Source: Syntrophus sp. (in: bacteria) (GTDB lineage: Bacteria; Desulfobacterota; Syntrophia; Syntrophales; UBA5619). From it: a stretch of DNA of 13,362 bases. Made by a program: the position numbers and the translations under genes. The notes under the pieces are model-generated. The model made no database searches. It was not told the origin of the DNA and worked only from the letters and a program-made list of their open reading frames with translations. The stretch's first letter is position 1. The number at the start of each line of letters is the position of its first letter. Below are positions 7,401 through 13,134 of this stretch, one piece after another. The stretch spans positions 1 through 13,362 of the forward strand of contig PNOO01000045.1 of NCBI GenBank assembly GCA_013824905.1, read 5' to 3'.

Positions 7401-8245
7401 TGCCAGCGGAGATAGGCCTCCTCGCCGCGCTCCAGCCTTTTCTCCTGCTGAATCGCCAGAGAGGTCCTTTCCGCCTCTTCCAGGATTTCGTCGAATCTCC
7501 GCTTTTTCAAGAGCTTTTCGATGGCATTCCCGGCGTGCTCGCACCCGGTTCGGGCCAGGAGGTCCAGGGACGCCTCCACCTCGCCGGCGAGGACCTTGGA
7601 GGCTTGACCTTTGCCGGCCTTGCCGGAGAGGGCATCGACCGGGCACCATGCCCCGGCGCGGTTCACGATCTCGGCCAGGAGCGCCGGGACGTAGCCGCTC
7701 ACGCCGCTGTGATAGGCGAAGAGGAGCAGTTTCCCGATGTCCGTGCCCGCCTCGATGTTTGCGTTGAAAAACGCGCCGGCGGCCACCTCCTTGAAGTCGC
7801 CGAACGAGCCGAGATGCCGCAGGGCGTCCTCCACATACCGCTGCGAGTCGTCCGTTCCGAGGAGGGCGACATTCATCAACACCCCGGCGAAGTCGGCCGA
7901 ATCGGCCCCGGGTATCCGGGCATGCTTGTCCCGCACGGCGTCGAGGAGCCTGCCGTCTTTCATCAAAGCCAGGGCATGGGCGAGGTGCTTCGCGGCAATG
8001 CCCGAGCTTTTCCTGAAGGCGGCAAGCAGGGCATCGGCGAAGCTCCTGTCGGGATCATCGCAGAAATAGGCGGCGGCTTGAACCGCCACCGATCCGTTCC
8101 GGTCGCTCAGGAGCCCGGCCATGAGCGGCCCCGCCTCTTTCGGGTAGAGGCGGCGCATTCGGCCGGCCGCCCAACATTTCACCTCCGGGTCTTGATGCCC
8201 GCACAATCGGGCAAGCGCCTCAATGCTCCACAAAAAAGCGGTCAC
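4412..8245 (-). CDS. Large HEAT/zinc-ribbon/TPR/SEC-C multidomain protein, function unknown
   Basis: A 1277-residue, probably cytoplasmic protein with no signal peptide or membrane helix. Residues 1-550 are alpha-helical with HEAT-like repeat character (for example HQDPEVKCWAAGRMRRLYP, then LLSDRNGSVAVQAAAYF). Next comes a four-cysteine zinc ribbon (CRSC at 569-572, CKKC at 600-603), then TPR-like helices at about 655-740 (SPELLIGFANALRQ; AVEGYVSLGEYALHKGD). A SEC-C motif follows, GRNHPCPCGSGKKYKKCC, with cysteines at 799, 801, 810 and 811. The last part has an LHPDKLILECMSRERLERG segment and a tail IPALGGKTPREAA (about 1218-1230) like MbcA/ParS/Xre-type C-terminal domains. The GTG at 8245 is chosen because AGGAGG at 8251-8256 lies five bases upstream; a TTG at 8311 has poor spacing. 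SEC-C binds zinc and, in SecA, SecB. The overall role is unknown; a protein-binding scaffold or adaptor is a guess. Confidence 0.9.
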   Translation of the reverse strand: MTAFLWSIEALARLCGHQDPEVKCWAAGRMRRLYPKEAGPLMAGLLSDRNGSVAVQAAAYFCDDPDRSFADALLAAFRKSSGIAAKHLAHALALMKDGRLLDAVRDKHARIPGADSADFAGVLMNVALLGTDDSQRYVEDALRHLGSFGDFKEVAAGAFFNANIEAGTDIGKLLLFAYHSGVSGYVPALLAEIVNRAGAWCPVDALSGKAGKGQASKVLAGEVEASLDLLARTGCEHAGNAIEKLLKKRRFDEILEEAERTSLAIQQEKRLERGEEAYLRWQAGRDVPFFHGAVLTALKATAAEAPSAQRKTAAGIATIALAFLAESRSLIALNPETLDADAAVDLFFEDRPDAPQDDAIMDLLAKRADVNILAREAVRRAGRFPFGQANGRIIRFAGRFIDEGLALDLLAMDFDGNGFEDDVAEAVGRLGPLSIPLLRPLFEKNDPAGIPLALSVLEDLPTEASVDLILAHWSLLWGGYREWLLDTVACIGDKRFIPALKIELKEGELPEGEVFRLLCLIHGAADPELERIKREMEIREQREKRLQGAMEKGDMGAFLREPLEIPLKCRSCRNVYHYTVGKVFVAVGTDDTVIEDHIVCKKCGALDHYEVASEGMVAVTARLALLTLDPETAKMDRDEMTVVPIRSMSAFGKEIPLQDLVNKYEKKLRKNPESPELLIGFANALRQIKRREDSVPFYERAIKNDPLAVEGYVSLGEYALHKGDLETAFPHYSEAAEIMDRGHYYRVRTDLDQFKEGLLNMLMSVAERLGRGLPPPGAPRPRGEVAVPARRAVGRNHPCPCGSGKKYKKCCLLKESVQGPAPAEPGPRKPPAPDPVFQSLQKSLSHYVEREIFRKDFLMATGIFWNIEPREPIVLPERASCDKGQFHDWFINDYRTANGKTILEGFCDRRLNTLSAEEKRLAESLLKSYLSIYEVQDVREGEGLTIRDVFTGEEMDVGEVSGSYEVVQWDLVQVRIFRMDGVCRFGGNGQTLPRMRFEALKAYLDNARRSFEADTGRAGWPAFLKENAFLIGRFFDEVVEEPPVLLTEERHRIISSRAHFTVSDYGRARKLLSGEYDFADEEEIPSGSVRFSWLKRGPSKEWKMGPESDEKGMVATSSIVHPSGKMTFTVLGTVNLHPDKLILECMSRERLERGKKRLLDLMQRAIRHRIDEFEDIHVAMERREGKGEAAKPLKNEAAWAMLASMMQKHMSAWPDKEIPALGGKTPREAAATKAGREKVLDLIKDMENAEARKKKAGEPFIDVGPLRRELGIGRDEG

Positions 8246-8375
8246 CTGTTCCTCCTCCCATGTGTCTGTCAAAGGCCGCCCGGGGACGCACCCTCGTCCG
8301 GACCCTCCCAAAACCCTCCTCCCATATTAGTTTTTCGGGAAGGCCGGGAGAAAGCATCAAAAACTTACAATCTCG
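8246..8375 (-). other. Gap between hydroxyacid dehydrogenase and SEC-C gene
   Basis: These 130 bases hold the 11-base direct repeat ATGGGAGGAGG (8251-8261 and 8315-8325) and a small hairpin, GGACG/CGTCC (8284-8288 with 8295-8299, six-base loop). I find no convincing promoter or terminator. The SEC-C gene may be read through from the upstream metabolic operon or have a weak promoter of its own. Confidence 0.4.
8251..8256 (-). promoter_or_regulatory. Ribosome-binding site that fixes the start of the large SEC-C protein
   Basis: Read on the - strand this is AGGAGG, five bases before the GTG at 8245. The longer ATGGGAGGAGG element (8251-8261) is repeated exactly at 8315-8325, where it sits only three bases before the alternative TTG start at 8311. 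The downstream copy has the better spacing. Confidence 0.7.
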
Positions 8376-9383
8376 TCACTTTTTTCTCAGGGTTCTCCAT
8401 CTTTCCAGTGAAAGGACTTCCGGATTGGCGACGTTTTCGGGGACAAAGCCGTTGAACAGATCGACGACCCGCTCGGCGCCTGCAATCGCCATCCGCGTCA
8501 CGCATTCCTCGGTCAGCGCCGCTGTGTGGGGGGTGAGGATGACGTTCTTCAGAGCAAGCAGCCCGTTTCCGGGTTGCAGCGGCTCATTTTCAAAGACATC
8601 CAGACCCGCTCCGGCAATGACTCCTCCCTTTAAAGCCTCGATCAGATCCTGTTCGTTGATCACGCCTCCCCGTGACGTATTGATAATGAAGGCCGTCTTT
8701 TTCATTTTGGAAAAGAAATGGCGGTCGAACATCTTTTCCGTGTCCCGGTTGAGCGGCGTATGGATCGAAATGCAATCGGAACGCCTGCAGAGATCCGGCA
8801 GGTCGGTAAACGTGACCCATCCCTGATATTTTTCCTTCTGCTCATCGGTCAGCAGTACGTCATAAGCGAGGACTTTCATGGCGAACACGGTGTTGCACGC
8901 TTGGGCGATTGATGAGCCGATCCGCCCAAAGCCGATGATCCCGAGCGTCTTGTCACGCAGATCCGTCGGACAATTCTTGTAGCGTATCGCAAAATTCCCT
9001 TTTCGCACTTCGCTGTCCATAAGAAACAGCTGTTTGAAAAGCGCCAGTATCAACGCCAGTGCGTGTTCGGCAACCGATGTGGTATTGACGCCGATGCTGG
9101 AGGTCACAATGATCCCTTTTTCAGTCGCGGCCGGAATATCGACGTTGTCGACGCCGGCGCCCGTGCGCGAGATCATCATCAGTTCGTTCGGATAGGCGAG
9201 AAGCTCCCTGGTCATCTTGATGCCGGTCCGCAGAACGATGGCCTGGGCCTCTTTCATCAGAGGGCCGACGATCTCCGGTTTCGGTTCGCTTGCGTTAAGC
9301 AAATATGCGTTGCCCTTTTCCAGAACCTGCACCGCCTCCGCTTCGATCGGCTGCGGCAGGAGAACAATCTTCTTTTTTGTCAT
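8376..9383 (-). CDS. D-2-hydroxyacid dehydrogenase (phosphoglycerate dehydrogenase-like)
   Basis: A 335-residue cytoplasmic NAD-dependent oxidoreductase that interconverts a D-2-hydroxy acid and a 2-keto acid. The N-terminal substrate domain carries SRTGAGVDNVDIPAA near 72-86. The Rossmann core has GFGRIG at 151-156, followed by YDVLL with an acidic residue at the end of beta-2 that favours NAD over NADP. The catalytic triad is visible: Arg238 in NTSRGG, Glu267 in DVFENEP and His286 in TPHTAA. It lacks the C-terminal ACT domain of long SerA enzymes, so serine synthesis is less likely than catabolic use. It is last in a four-gene operon, 50 bases after the SDR stop. AAGGA at 9390-9394 suits the second ATG (9383) better than the first (9386), which is only three bases away. 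The substrate is not determined; glycerate, glyoxylate-type or sugar-acid substrates are all possible. Confidence 0.92.
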   Translation of the reverse strand: MTKKKIVLLPQPIEAEAVQVLEKGNAYLLNASEPKPEIVGPLMKEAQAIVLRTGIKMTRELLAYPNELMMISRTGAGVDNVDIPAATEKGIIVTSSIGVNTTSVAEHALALILALFKQLFLMDSEVRKGNFAIRYKNCPTDLRDKTLGIIGFGRIGSSIAQACNTVFAMKVLAYDVLLTDEQKEKYQGWVTFTDLPDLCRRSDCISIHTPLNRDTEKMFDRHFFSKMKKTAFIINTSRGGVINEQDLIEALKGGVIAGAGLDVFENEPLQPGNGLLALKNVILTPHTAALTEECVTRMAIAGAERVVDLFNGFVPENVANPEVLSLERWRTLRKK

Positions 9384-9395
9384 CATCCATCCTTG

Positions 9396-9409
9396 ACGGT
9401 TTCGTAAAA
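9396..9409 (+). repeat. Copy of intergenic motif ACGRYTTCGTAAAA (copy 2)
   Basis: ACGGTTTCGTAAAA, continuing as AGTCCGGATGC, fills most of the 50-base gap between the SDR and hydroxyacid dehydrogenase genes. It shares TTCGTAAAA exactly with 4390-4398. Its place inside an operon gap suggests a small dispersed repeat, not a gene-specific signal. Two copies in one window are weak support. Confidence 0.35.
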
Positions 9410-9433
9410 AGTCCGGATGCTGCGCTTCATCCT

Positions 9434-10207
9434 TTATCTCAGGTAGCGGCCGCCGCAGATATCCAGGGTGATGCCCGTGATATAGCTCGATTCGTCGGAA
9501 GCAAGGAAAACGACCCCCGCGCCGATTTCCTCCATCGTACTGAGGCGTCGCAAAGGGATCTGGCTGAAGATTCTCTCCTTCTCTTCCTGCCCCTTTTCGT
9601 CCCAGAGACTCTTTATTCTCTCGCCGGTCATGGTGACCGTCGGCGCGACGGCGTTGACCCGTATCCCGCTCGGACCAAAATCATAGGCCAGCTGCCTTGT
9701 GAGGCCTTCGATCCCGGCTTTGGCCGCCGTGTACTGAACGCCCGCAAGCGAGGCCCGCCAGTGCCCGGCCAGTGCGGACATGTTCACGACAGCGCCCTTG
9801 CCCTGCTTCACCATCGTCGGAATCACCTGCTGGCAGCACAAAAACGCGCCCTTCAGATTGACATTCACCACAAGGTCCCAGTGCCTCTCTTCGATCTCGG
9901 CCAGCCTGTACGGGGTGTTCAGGGCGCCGCCGGCGTTGTTCACCAGCAGATCGATATGTCCCCAGAGGTCGAGAACATGTTTGACGCCCCGTTCGATCTC
10001 GGATTTCTTTGTCACGTCCATCTTTATCCCGATGGCATCCGTACCTTCTTTCTGCTTCACTTCGGCAACGGCTGCCTGAATCGTTTCATCGTTGATATCG
10101 GTAATGACGATTTTCGCCCCTTCCCGGGCGCAGGCATGGGCTATCGCCAGTCCCATTCCCTGTCCGGATCCGGTGACGATCGCCACACGGTCTTTGAGTC
10201 TATTCAT
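9434..10207 (-). CDS. Short-chain dehydrogenase/reductase (SDR), NAD-type
   Basis: A 257-residue classical SDR, FabG-like in size, that oxidises or reduces a hydroxyl/keto group in the cytoplasm. Motifs appear in order: cofactor loop TGSGQGMG at 12-19, Asp37 in VITDIN at the end of beta-2 (NAD preference), NNAG at 90-93, Asn117 in NVNLKG, then the catalytic Ser144, Tyr159 and Lys163 (YTAAK). The C-terminus ends in ITGITLDICGGRYLR, the usual tail ITG..l.vdGG with Cys in place of Asp. The ATG at 10207 has TAGGAGAT seven bases upstream, and this site overlaps the stop codon of the aldolase gene 10 bases away, implying tight coupling. Given its neighbours, it probably oxidises a hydroxy acid or polyol before or after aldolase cleavage. 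Fatty-acid FabG is unlikely in this setting. Confidence 0.93.
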   Translation of the reverse strand: MNRLKDRVAIVTGSGQGMGLAIAHACAREGAKIVITDINDETIQAAVAEVKQKEGTDAIGIKMDVTKKSEIERGVKHVLDLWGHIDLLVNNAGGALNTPYRLAEIEERHWDLVVNVNLKGAFLCCQQVIPTMVKQGKGAVVNMSALAGHWRASLAGVQYTAAKAGIEGLTRQLAYDFGPSGIRVNAVAPTVTMTGERIKSLWDEKGQEEKERIFSQIPLRRLSTMEEIGAGVVFLASDESSYITGITLDICGGRYLR

Positions 10208-10217
10208 GTTTCATCTC

Positions 10218-11114
10218 CTAACGGGTAAATTGACTTTTACTGAGAGATTGTTTCAGCGTTTCGAACTGTTCCCCGGTGAGTGGGAGAAGCGGCTTTCTCG
10301 GAACGCCTCCTGAGAACCCGCAGAGGTCCATCGCCGCCTTCACCCCGGCTACGCCGAATGAACCGGATACCTCTTTGTTCAATCCGATCAGAGAAGCGTT
10401 CAACTCTTCCGCTTCCTGCATCTTTCCCTCCCTGAAGAGCGTATAGAGCTTCGCGCAGGCATCGGGAAAGACGTTCGCCAGCGAAAGGACGCCGCCGGTT
10501 CCGCCGTTTTTCAGCAGATCGAGAAAATAATTGGCGGTGCCGGCAAGAACGCACATCTTGCCTTTCGCCGCATCGAGGTTCTGCTTGTATGTCTCGCTCG
10601 AACTGTCCTTGATGCCGATGACGTTCGGATGATCCTTCACGAGGTTGATCAGATCGGCTTTGATTGTGACGCCGGACGCAACCGAAGGGTTGTTATACAG
10701 CAGCACCGGCAGAGGAGACGCGTCCGCCACGGCGGTGATATACTCGGCAAGCACTTCCGGGGTCATCTTCTTCACGAAGAAGTGGGGCATGAGAAGGCTG
10801 ACCATATCGGCGCCCTCATCGGCCGCCCGCAAGGTCATCGCGATGGTTTCCTGTGTGCTCTCGAAACCCATGCCCGCCATCACGACCTTGCCTTTCGCCC
10901 GGGTTTTGACGACCGTCCTTAGCACTGCAAAACGCTCCGGGACGGAAAGGGATTTGTATTCTCCGTTCGTCCCAAGGACAAAATATCCCGTCAGAGAGGT
11001 CCCGTTCATCTTCTCCACATTGGCGATGAGCCCGTGAAACAACACCCGGTCATCCCTGAAGGGGGTAACCATCGGGGCAAAGACGCCAAGCGCTTCCTTC
11101 TTTTTATCCGTCAT
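10218..11114 (-). CDS. DHDPS/N-acetylneuraminate lyase family aldolase
   Basis: A 298-residue class I aldolase or lyase of the DapA family, a cytoplasmic TIM barrel forming a Schiff base with pyruvate or a 2-keto acid. The Schiff-base lysine is Lys169 in VIGIKDSS, and the proton-relay tyrosine is Tyr140 in VLLYNNPS. The pyruvate-carboxylate loop is GTNGE at 48-52, where true dihydrodipicolinate synthases usually have GTTGE; Asn at this place is seen in keto-acid aldolases such as 4-hydroxy-2-oxoglutarate or 2-keto-3-deoxy sugar-acid enzymes. With two dehydrogenases downstream and no lysine genes, a catabolic aldolase is more likely than lysine synthesis. AGGAGG at 11120-11125 lies five bases before the ATG. 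The gene is 60 bases downstream of the UPF0261 gene. The exact substrate is unknown. Confidence 0.92.
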   Translation of the reverse strand: MTDKKKEALGVFAPMVTPFRDDRVLFHGLIANVEKMNGTSLTGYFVLGTNGEYKSLSVPERFAVLRTVVKTRAKGKVVMAGMGFESTQETIAMTLRAADEGADMVSLLMPHFFVKKMTPEVLAEYITAVADASPLPVLLYNNPSVASGVTIKADLINLVKDHPNVIGIKDSSSETYKQNLDAAKGKMCVLAGTANYFLDLLKNGGTGGVLSLANVFPDACAKLYTLFREGKMQEAEELNASLIGLNKEVSGSFGVAGVKAAMDLCGFSGGVPRKPLLPLTGEQFETLKQSLSKSQFTR

Positions 11115-11174
11115 TTACTCCTCCTTATATAAAAACCTTTAAGTCATTTACTTTTGTTTTGGAAAGTTCCCATA

Positions 11175-12422
11175 TCACCTGTTCATTAATCTCACCAGTT
11201 CATTTACCACCGCATCGATGAATGCGTCGTCGTTGATGTGCCAATCGAGTTCGTCATACTGTATCGCGGGAGAGAGACGCGACTTGAGTGTACGGATGAA
11301 CACCGCATTGACTTCCGGGTCCCAATGCGCCCGCCCTTCATGGTCGGGATACGAAAAACCCTTGAGTGGGATGAACACGTGCGTCGGTCCCTTTGCCTTG
11401 TTGAGCCTGTCGGCCGTAAGAATCGCGGCCTTTGTAAGTTCTTCCCTGGAGAGCCTCACCAGGGTGAGCTGGGAATTGTGCACGATGTATTTCCTTTTGC
11501 GCATTTCCGGCGGCAGCGTATCCACCGGCCCCATGACCGCATAATTGATGCTCCCCGGCACGACGACCTGAGGAAGACCGAGCGCCCCTGCGGCTTCCAG
11601 CCTGTAATCCCTGATGGAGGCGTGAAGCCCATTCACCACGGAATCCCCCAGCTCGTGGAGATTGAGATCGAGCACCCCCTTGAAGATCCCATCGCGGATC
11701 ATGTCCTCCATGGCGATTCCGCCCGTCCCGTTCTGATGGAACGCAATGGCGTCATATCCCTTTTCAGAAAGGAGCTTTATCGCCCTCATTGCCCCCTGCG
11801 TGATGGTGCCGAGCATCGAAAGGGCCACGGGAACGCGGGGAGAAGGCCGATCACCGCCGCCGGCCGTATTGATCACCATGCCGCAGACCGCCGCCGCCGC
11901 ATTGTCGAAGACCCGCCGGGTGACAAAATTGATCCCCTGGATGTCTGCAACGGAGTGCATCATGATGATATCCTTCGTCCCCACAAAGGGGCCGAAAGTC
12001 GCCCTTCCGGAGGCAACTGTGGATACCATGAATTTCGGGACGCCGAACGGAAGCTCTCTCATCGCCGCGGTCCCGATATCGGTGCCCTGTGCGCCGCCTA
12101 TGGAAATGATCCCCTGGAACTTTCCTGCCTCGAAAACCTTTCTGGCCAGAACGGAAGCCCCTTCCCGCATGGCGCTGATGCACCTTCCCTTATCTTTCGA
12201 GGCGATCAGTTCAGCGATCGACGACCCGCCCGCCTCTGCCACCTGATGGCGTGTGATATCGGTCGCATGCCCGCTTTCCTGGAGAATTCCGGTATCCATC
12301 AAAAGCACCCTGCATCCTAAGGACTCCATTTTCTCCTTAAGATACAAGGCCTCCTCGGCCTTGGTATCGAATGTCGCGATCAGCAGGACCGCGGGCGCTT
12401 TCGGTTTGTCAGTCGTGTTCAT
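11175..12422 (-). CDS. UPF0261 / Tm-1-like ATP-binding domain protein
   Basis: A 415-residue protein of the UPF0261 family, related to the N-terminal part of the tomato resistance protein Tm-1. The N-terminal half opens with VLLIATFDTKAEEALYLKEK and has a Gly-rich nucleotide-type loop, SIGGAQGTDIG, near 107-117. The C-terminal half contains AFHQNGTGGIAMED near 227-240, LPQVVVPGSINYAVMGP near 283-299 and FIPLKGFSYPD near 350-360; all are typical of the family. The biochemical role of bacterial members is not established. The gene is first in a four-gene operon with an aldolase and two dehydrogenases, which points to carbon-acid metabolism. I chose the ATG at 12422, with GGAG six bases upstream; a TTG at 12425 is in frame but less likely. 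The usual partner I associate with this family, a PEP-mutase-like TIM-barrel protein, is not in the window. Confidence 0.9.
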   Translation of the reverse strand: MNTTDKPKAPAVLLIATFDTKAEEALYLKEKMESLGCRVLLMDTGILQESGHATDITRHQVAEAGGSSIAELIASKDKGRCISAMREGASVLARKVFEAGKFQGIISIGGAQGTDIGTAAMRELPFGVPKFMVSTVASGRATFGPFVGTKDIIMMHSVADIQGINFVTRRVFDNAAAAVCGMVINTAGGGDRPSPRVPVALSMLGTITQGAMRAIKLLSEKGYDAIAFHQNGTGGIAMEDMIRDGIFKGVLDLNLHELGDSVVNGLHASIRDYRLEAAGALGLPQVVVPGSINYAVMGPVDTLPPEMRKRKYIVHNSQLTLVRLSREELTKAAILTADRLNKAKGPTHVFIPLKGFSYPDHEGRAHWDPEVNAVFIRTLKSRLSPAIQYDELDWHINDDAFIDAVVNELVRLMNR

Positions 12423-12560
12423 CAATCGCTCCGATGATCGATATCATTCTGCAATCCCTCCGGTCAGGCTCGGAGATGATAACCGTTCAGAGTACATCCT
12501 TGATTTAAAGAAGCTCACTTAACCTTTTAATTTTGTTTGATAAGAACTAGCTTTTAGGCA
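12423..12560 (-). other. Untranslated leader of the UPF0261-aldolase operon
   Basis: About 135 bases lie between the predicted start of transcription and the first gene. The far half is AT-rich. The near half has a small possible stem (CTCCG/CGGAG around a CT-rich centre, about 12455-12475). TCATCG and CGATTGA could also pair around the GGAG ribosome site. I recognise no known riboswitch. It could hold a repressor site or translational control, but this is not shown. Confidence 0.35.
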
Positions 12561-12565
12561 GGCCG

Positions 12566-12594
12566 AGTATATGAAGATGGCTATTGTGTGTCAA
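12566..12594 (-). promoter_or_regulatory. Near-consensus sigma70 promoter of the four-gene operon
   Basis: On the - strand, TTGACA (12589-12594) and TATACT (12566-12571) are exactly 17 bases apart: a perfect -35 box and a -10 box one base from TATAAT. Transcription would begin near 12559 and give a leader of about 135 bases before the ATG at 12422. No other gene lies between, so this should drive the operon. Near-consensus boxes suggest either high constitutive expression or a repressor. No clear operator palindrome was found. Confidence 0.75.
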
Positions 12595-12713
12595 GATAAT
12601 TTCTCGTTCGCCTTACAATCTTCACTGTTGATTATGAAAGGCTATCGACTTTTTTATTGAACTCAGCGTGTGCGGTTCATGAAAAAATAACATGTGCAGG
12701 ACCTTGACGCCGC

Positions 12714-12803
12714 TCAAAAATCCGGATGAATACCCGTGCGAACCTCTTTTCGGCATTTGCGGCAACGGTAAATGATCTGCGGAAAGCCAGAAACAATCAT
12801 CAT
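12714..12803 (-). other. Tiny ORF with a CxxC motif, possible zinc-ribbon remnant
   Basis: A 29-codon frame, starting with ATG overlapping the previous stop (ATGA), encodes ..IIYRCRKCRKEVRTGIHPDF. The CRKC pair within a basic stretch looks like half of a zinc ribbon. Just after its stop, another frame continues with an unrelated-looking stretch (SGVKVLHMLFF), and one extra T in the T5 run would join them. It could be a broken small gene or chance. No ribosome site was seen. Confidence 0.2.
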
Positions 12804-12919
12804 CCAGTGACTTCATCACAGACTTTTAAACAGACACTGCAGACCAGCCCTGACTGGCGATAAGCCCTGCATGCGAATCGATTGATGGCATCGGGTTGTC
12901 CAGATTGCAGGATGGTCAT
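12800..12919 (-). other. Tiny ORF with four cysteines, ATGA-coupled to the membrane protein
   Basis: A 39-codon frame whose ATG (12917-12919) overlaps the TGA of the small membrane gene (12916-12918). It encodes a peptide with cysteines at 17, 27, 30 and 34 (RFACRAY ... LVCSVCLKVC). Its stop in turn overlaps the ATG of the next tiny frame. The overlaps suggest coupled translation, but length and lack of a recognisable family keep confidence low. Confidence 0.22.
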
Positions 12920-13134
12920 AAGTGCCTCTTATCTTTTATGGCCCTTCTGTTTTTCTTTTTAGTCTTTTTTGTCTGAACAAGCGTCTCTGCCAATATCCGC
13001 TTTTTTAAGCCGCTAATATATTTATTATTTTTCTCGACTTTATTCCTTCGACTTTTTATCCACTGCCCTATCAAGAACCCGATAACGCAAGCGACCGATA
13101 TAAATATCCACGACTCTGATGTATTAGGAAACAT
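12916..13134 (-). CDS. Small single-pass membrane protein with basic tail, hypothetical
   Basis: A 72-residue protein I do not recognise. Residues about 9-26 (WIFISVACVIGFLIGQWI) form one hydrophobic membrane segment. It is followed by KSRRNK and a strongly basic cytoplasmic tail ending in TKKTKKKNRRAIKDKRHL, an N-out/C-in orientation by the positive-inside rule. The ATG at 13134 has GGAG six bases upstream within ACGGAGCGGGAT, which supports real translation. A basic tail could touch nucleic acid or membrane lipid, but that is speculation. It is followed on the same strand by two cysteine-containing tiny frames with ATGA overlaps. Low complexity and short length leave some chance that it is spurious. 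Confidence 0.55.
   Translation of the reverse strand: MFPNTSESWIFISVACVIGFLIGQWIKSRRNKVEKNNKYISGLKKRILAETLVQTKKTKKKNRRAIKDKRHL

Noticed and set aside
6830..8455. 541-codon + strand open frame opposite the N-terminal half of the SEC-C gene
   Set aside because: No motifs, composition typical of antisense reading, and it also overlaps the end of the hydroxyacid dehydrogenase.
9305..10228. 307-codon + strand frame opposite the SDR gene
   Set aside because: Antisense to a gene with intact catalytic Ser-Tyr-Lys; no ribosome site or domain.
12622..12819. 65-codon - strand frame next to the promoter
   Set aside because: GTG start without a ribosome site, no recognisable family, and it overlaps the CxxC frame that looks more protein-like at its N-terminal part; kept only as a possible frameshifted continuation.
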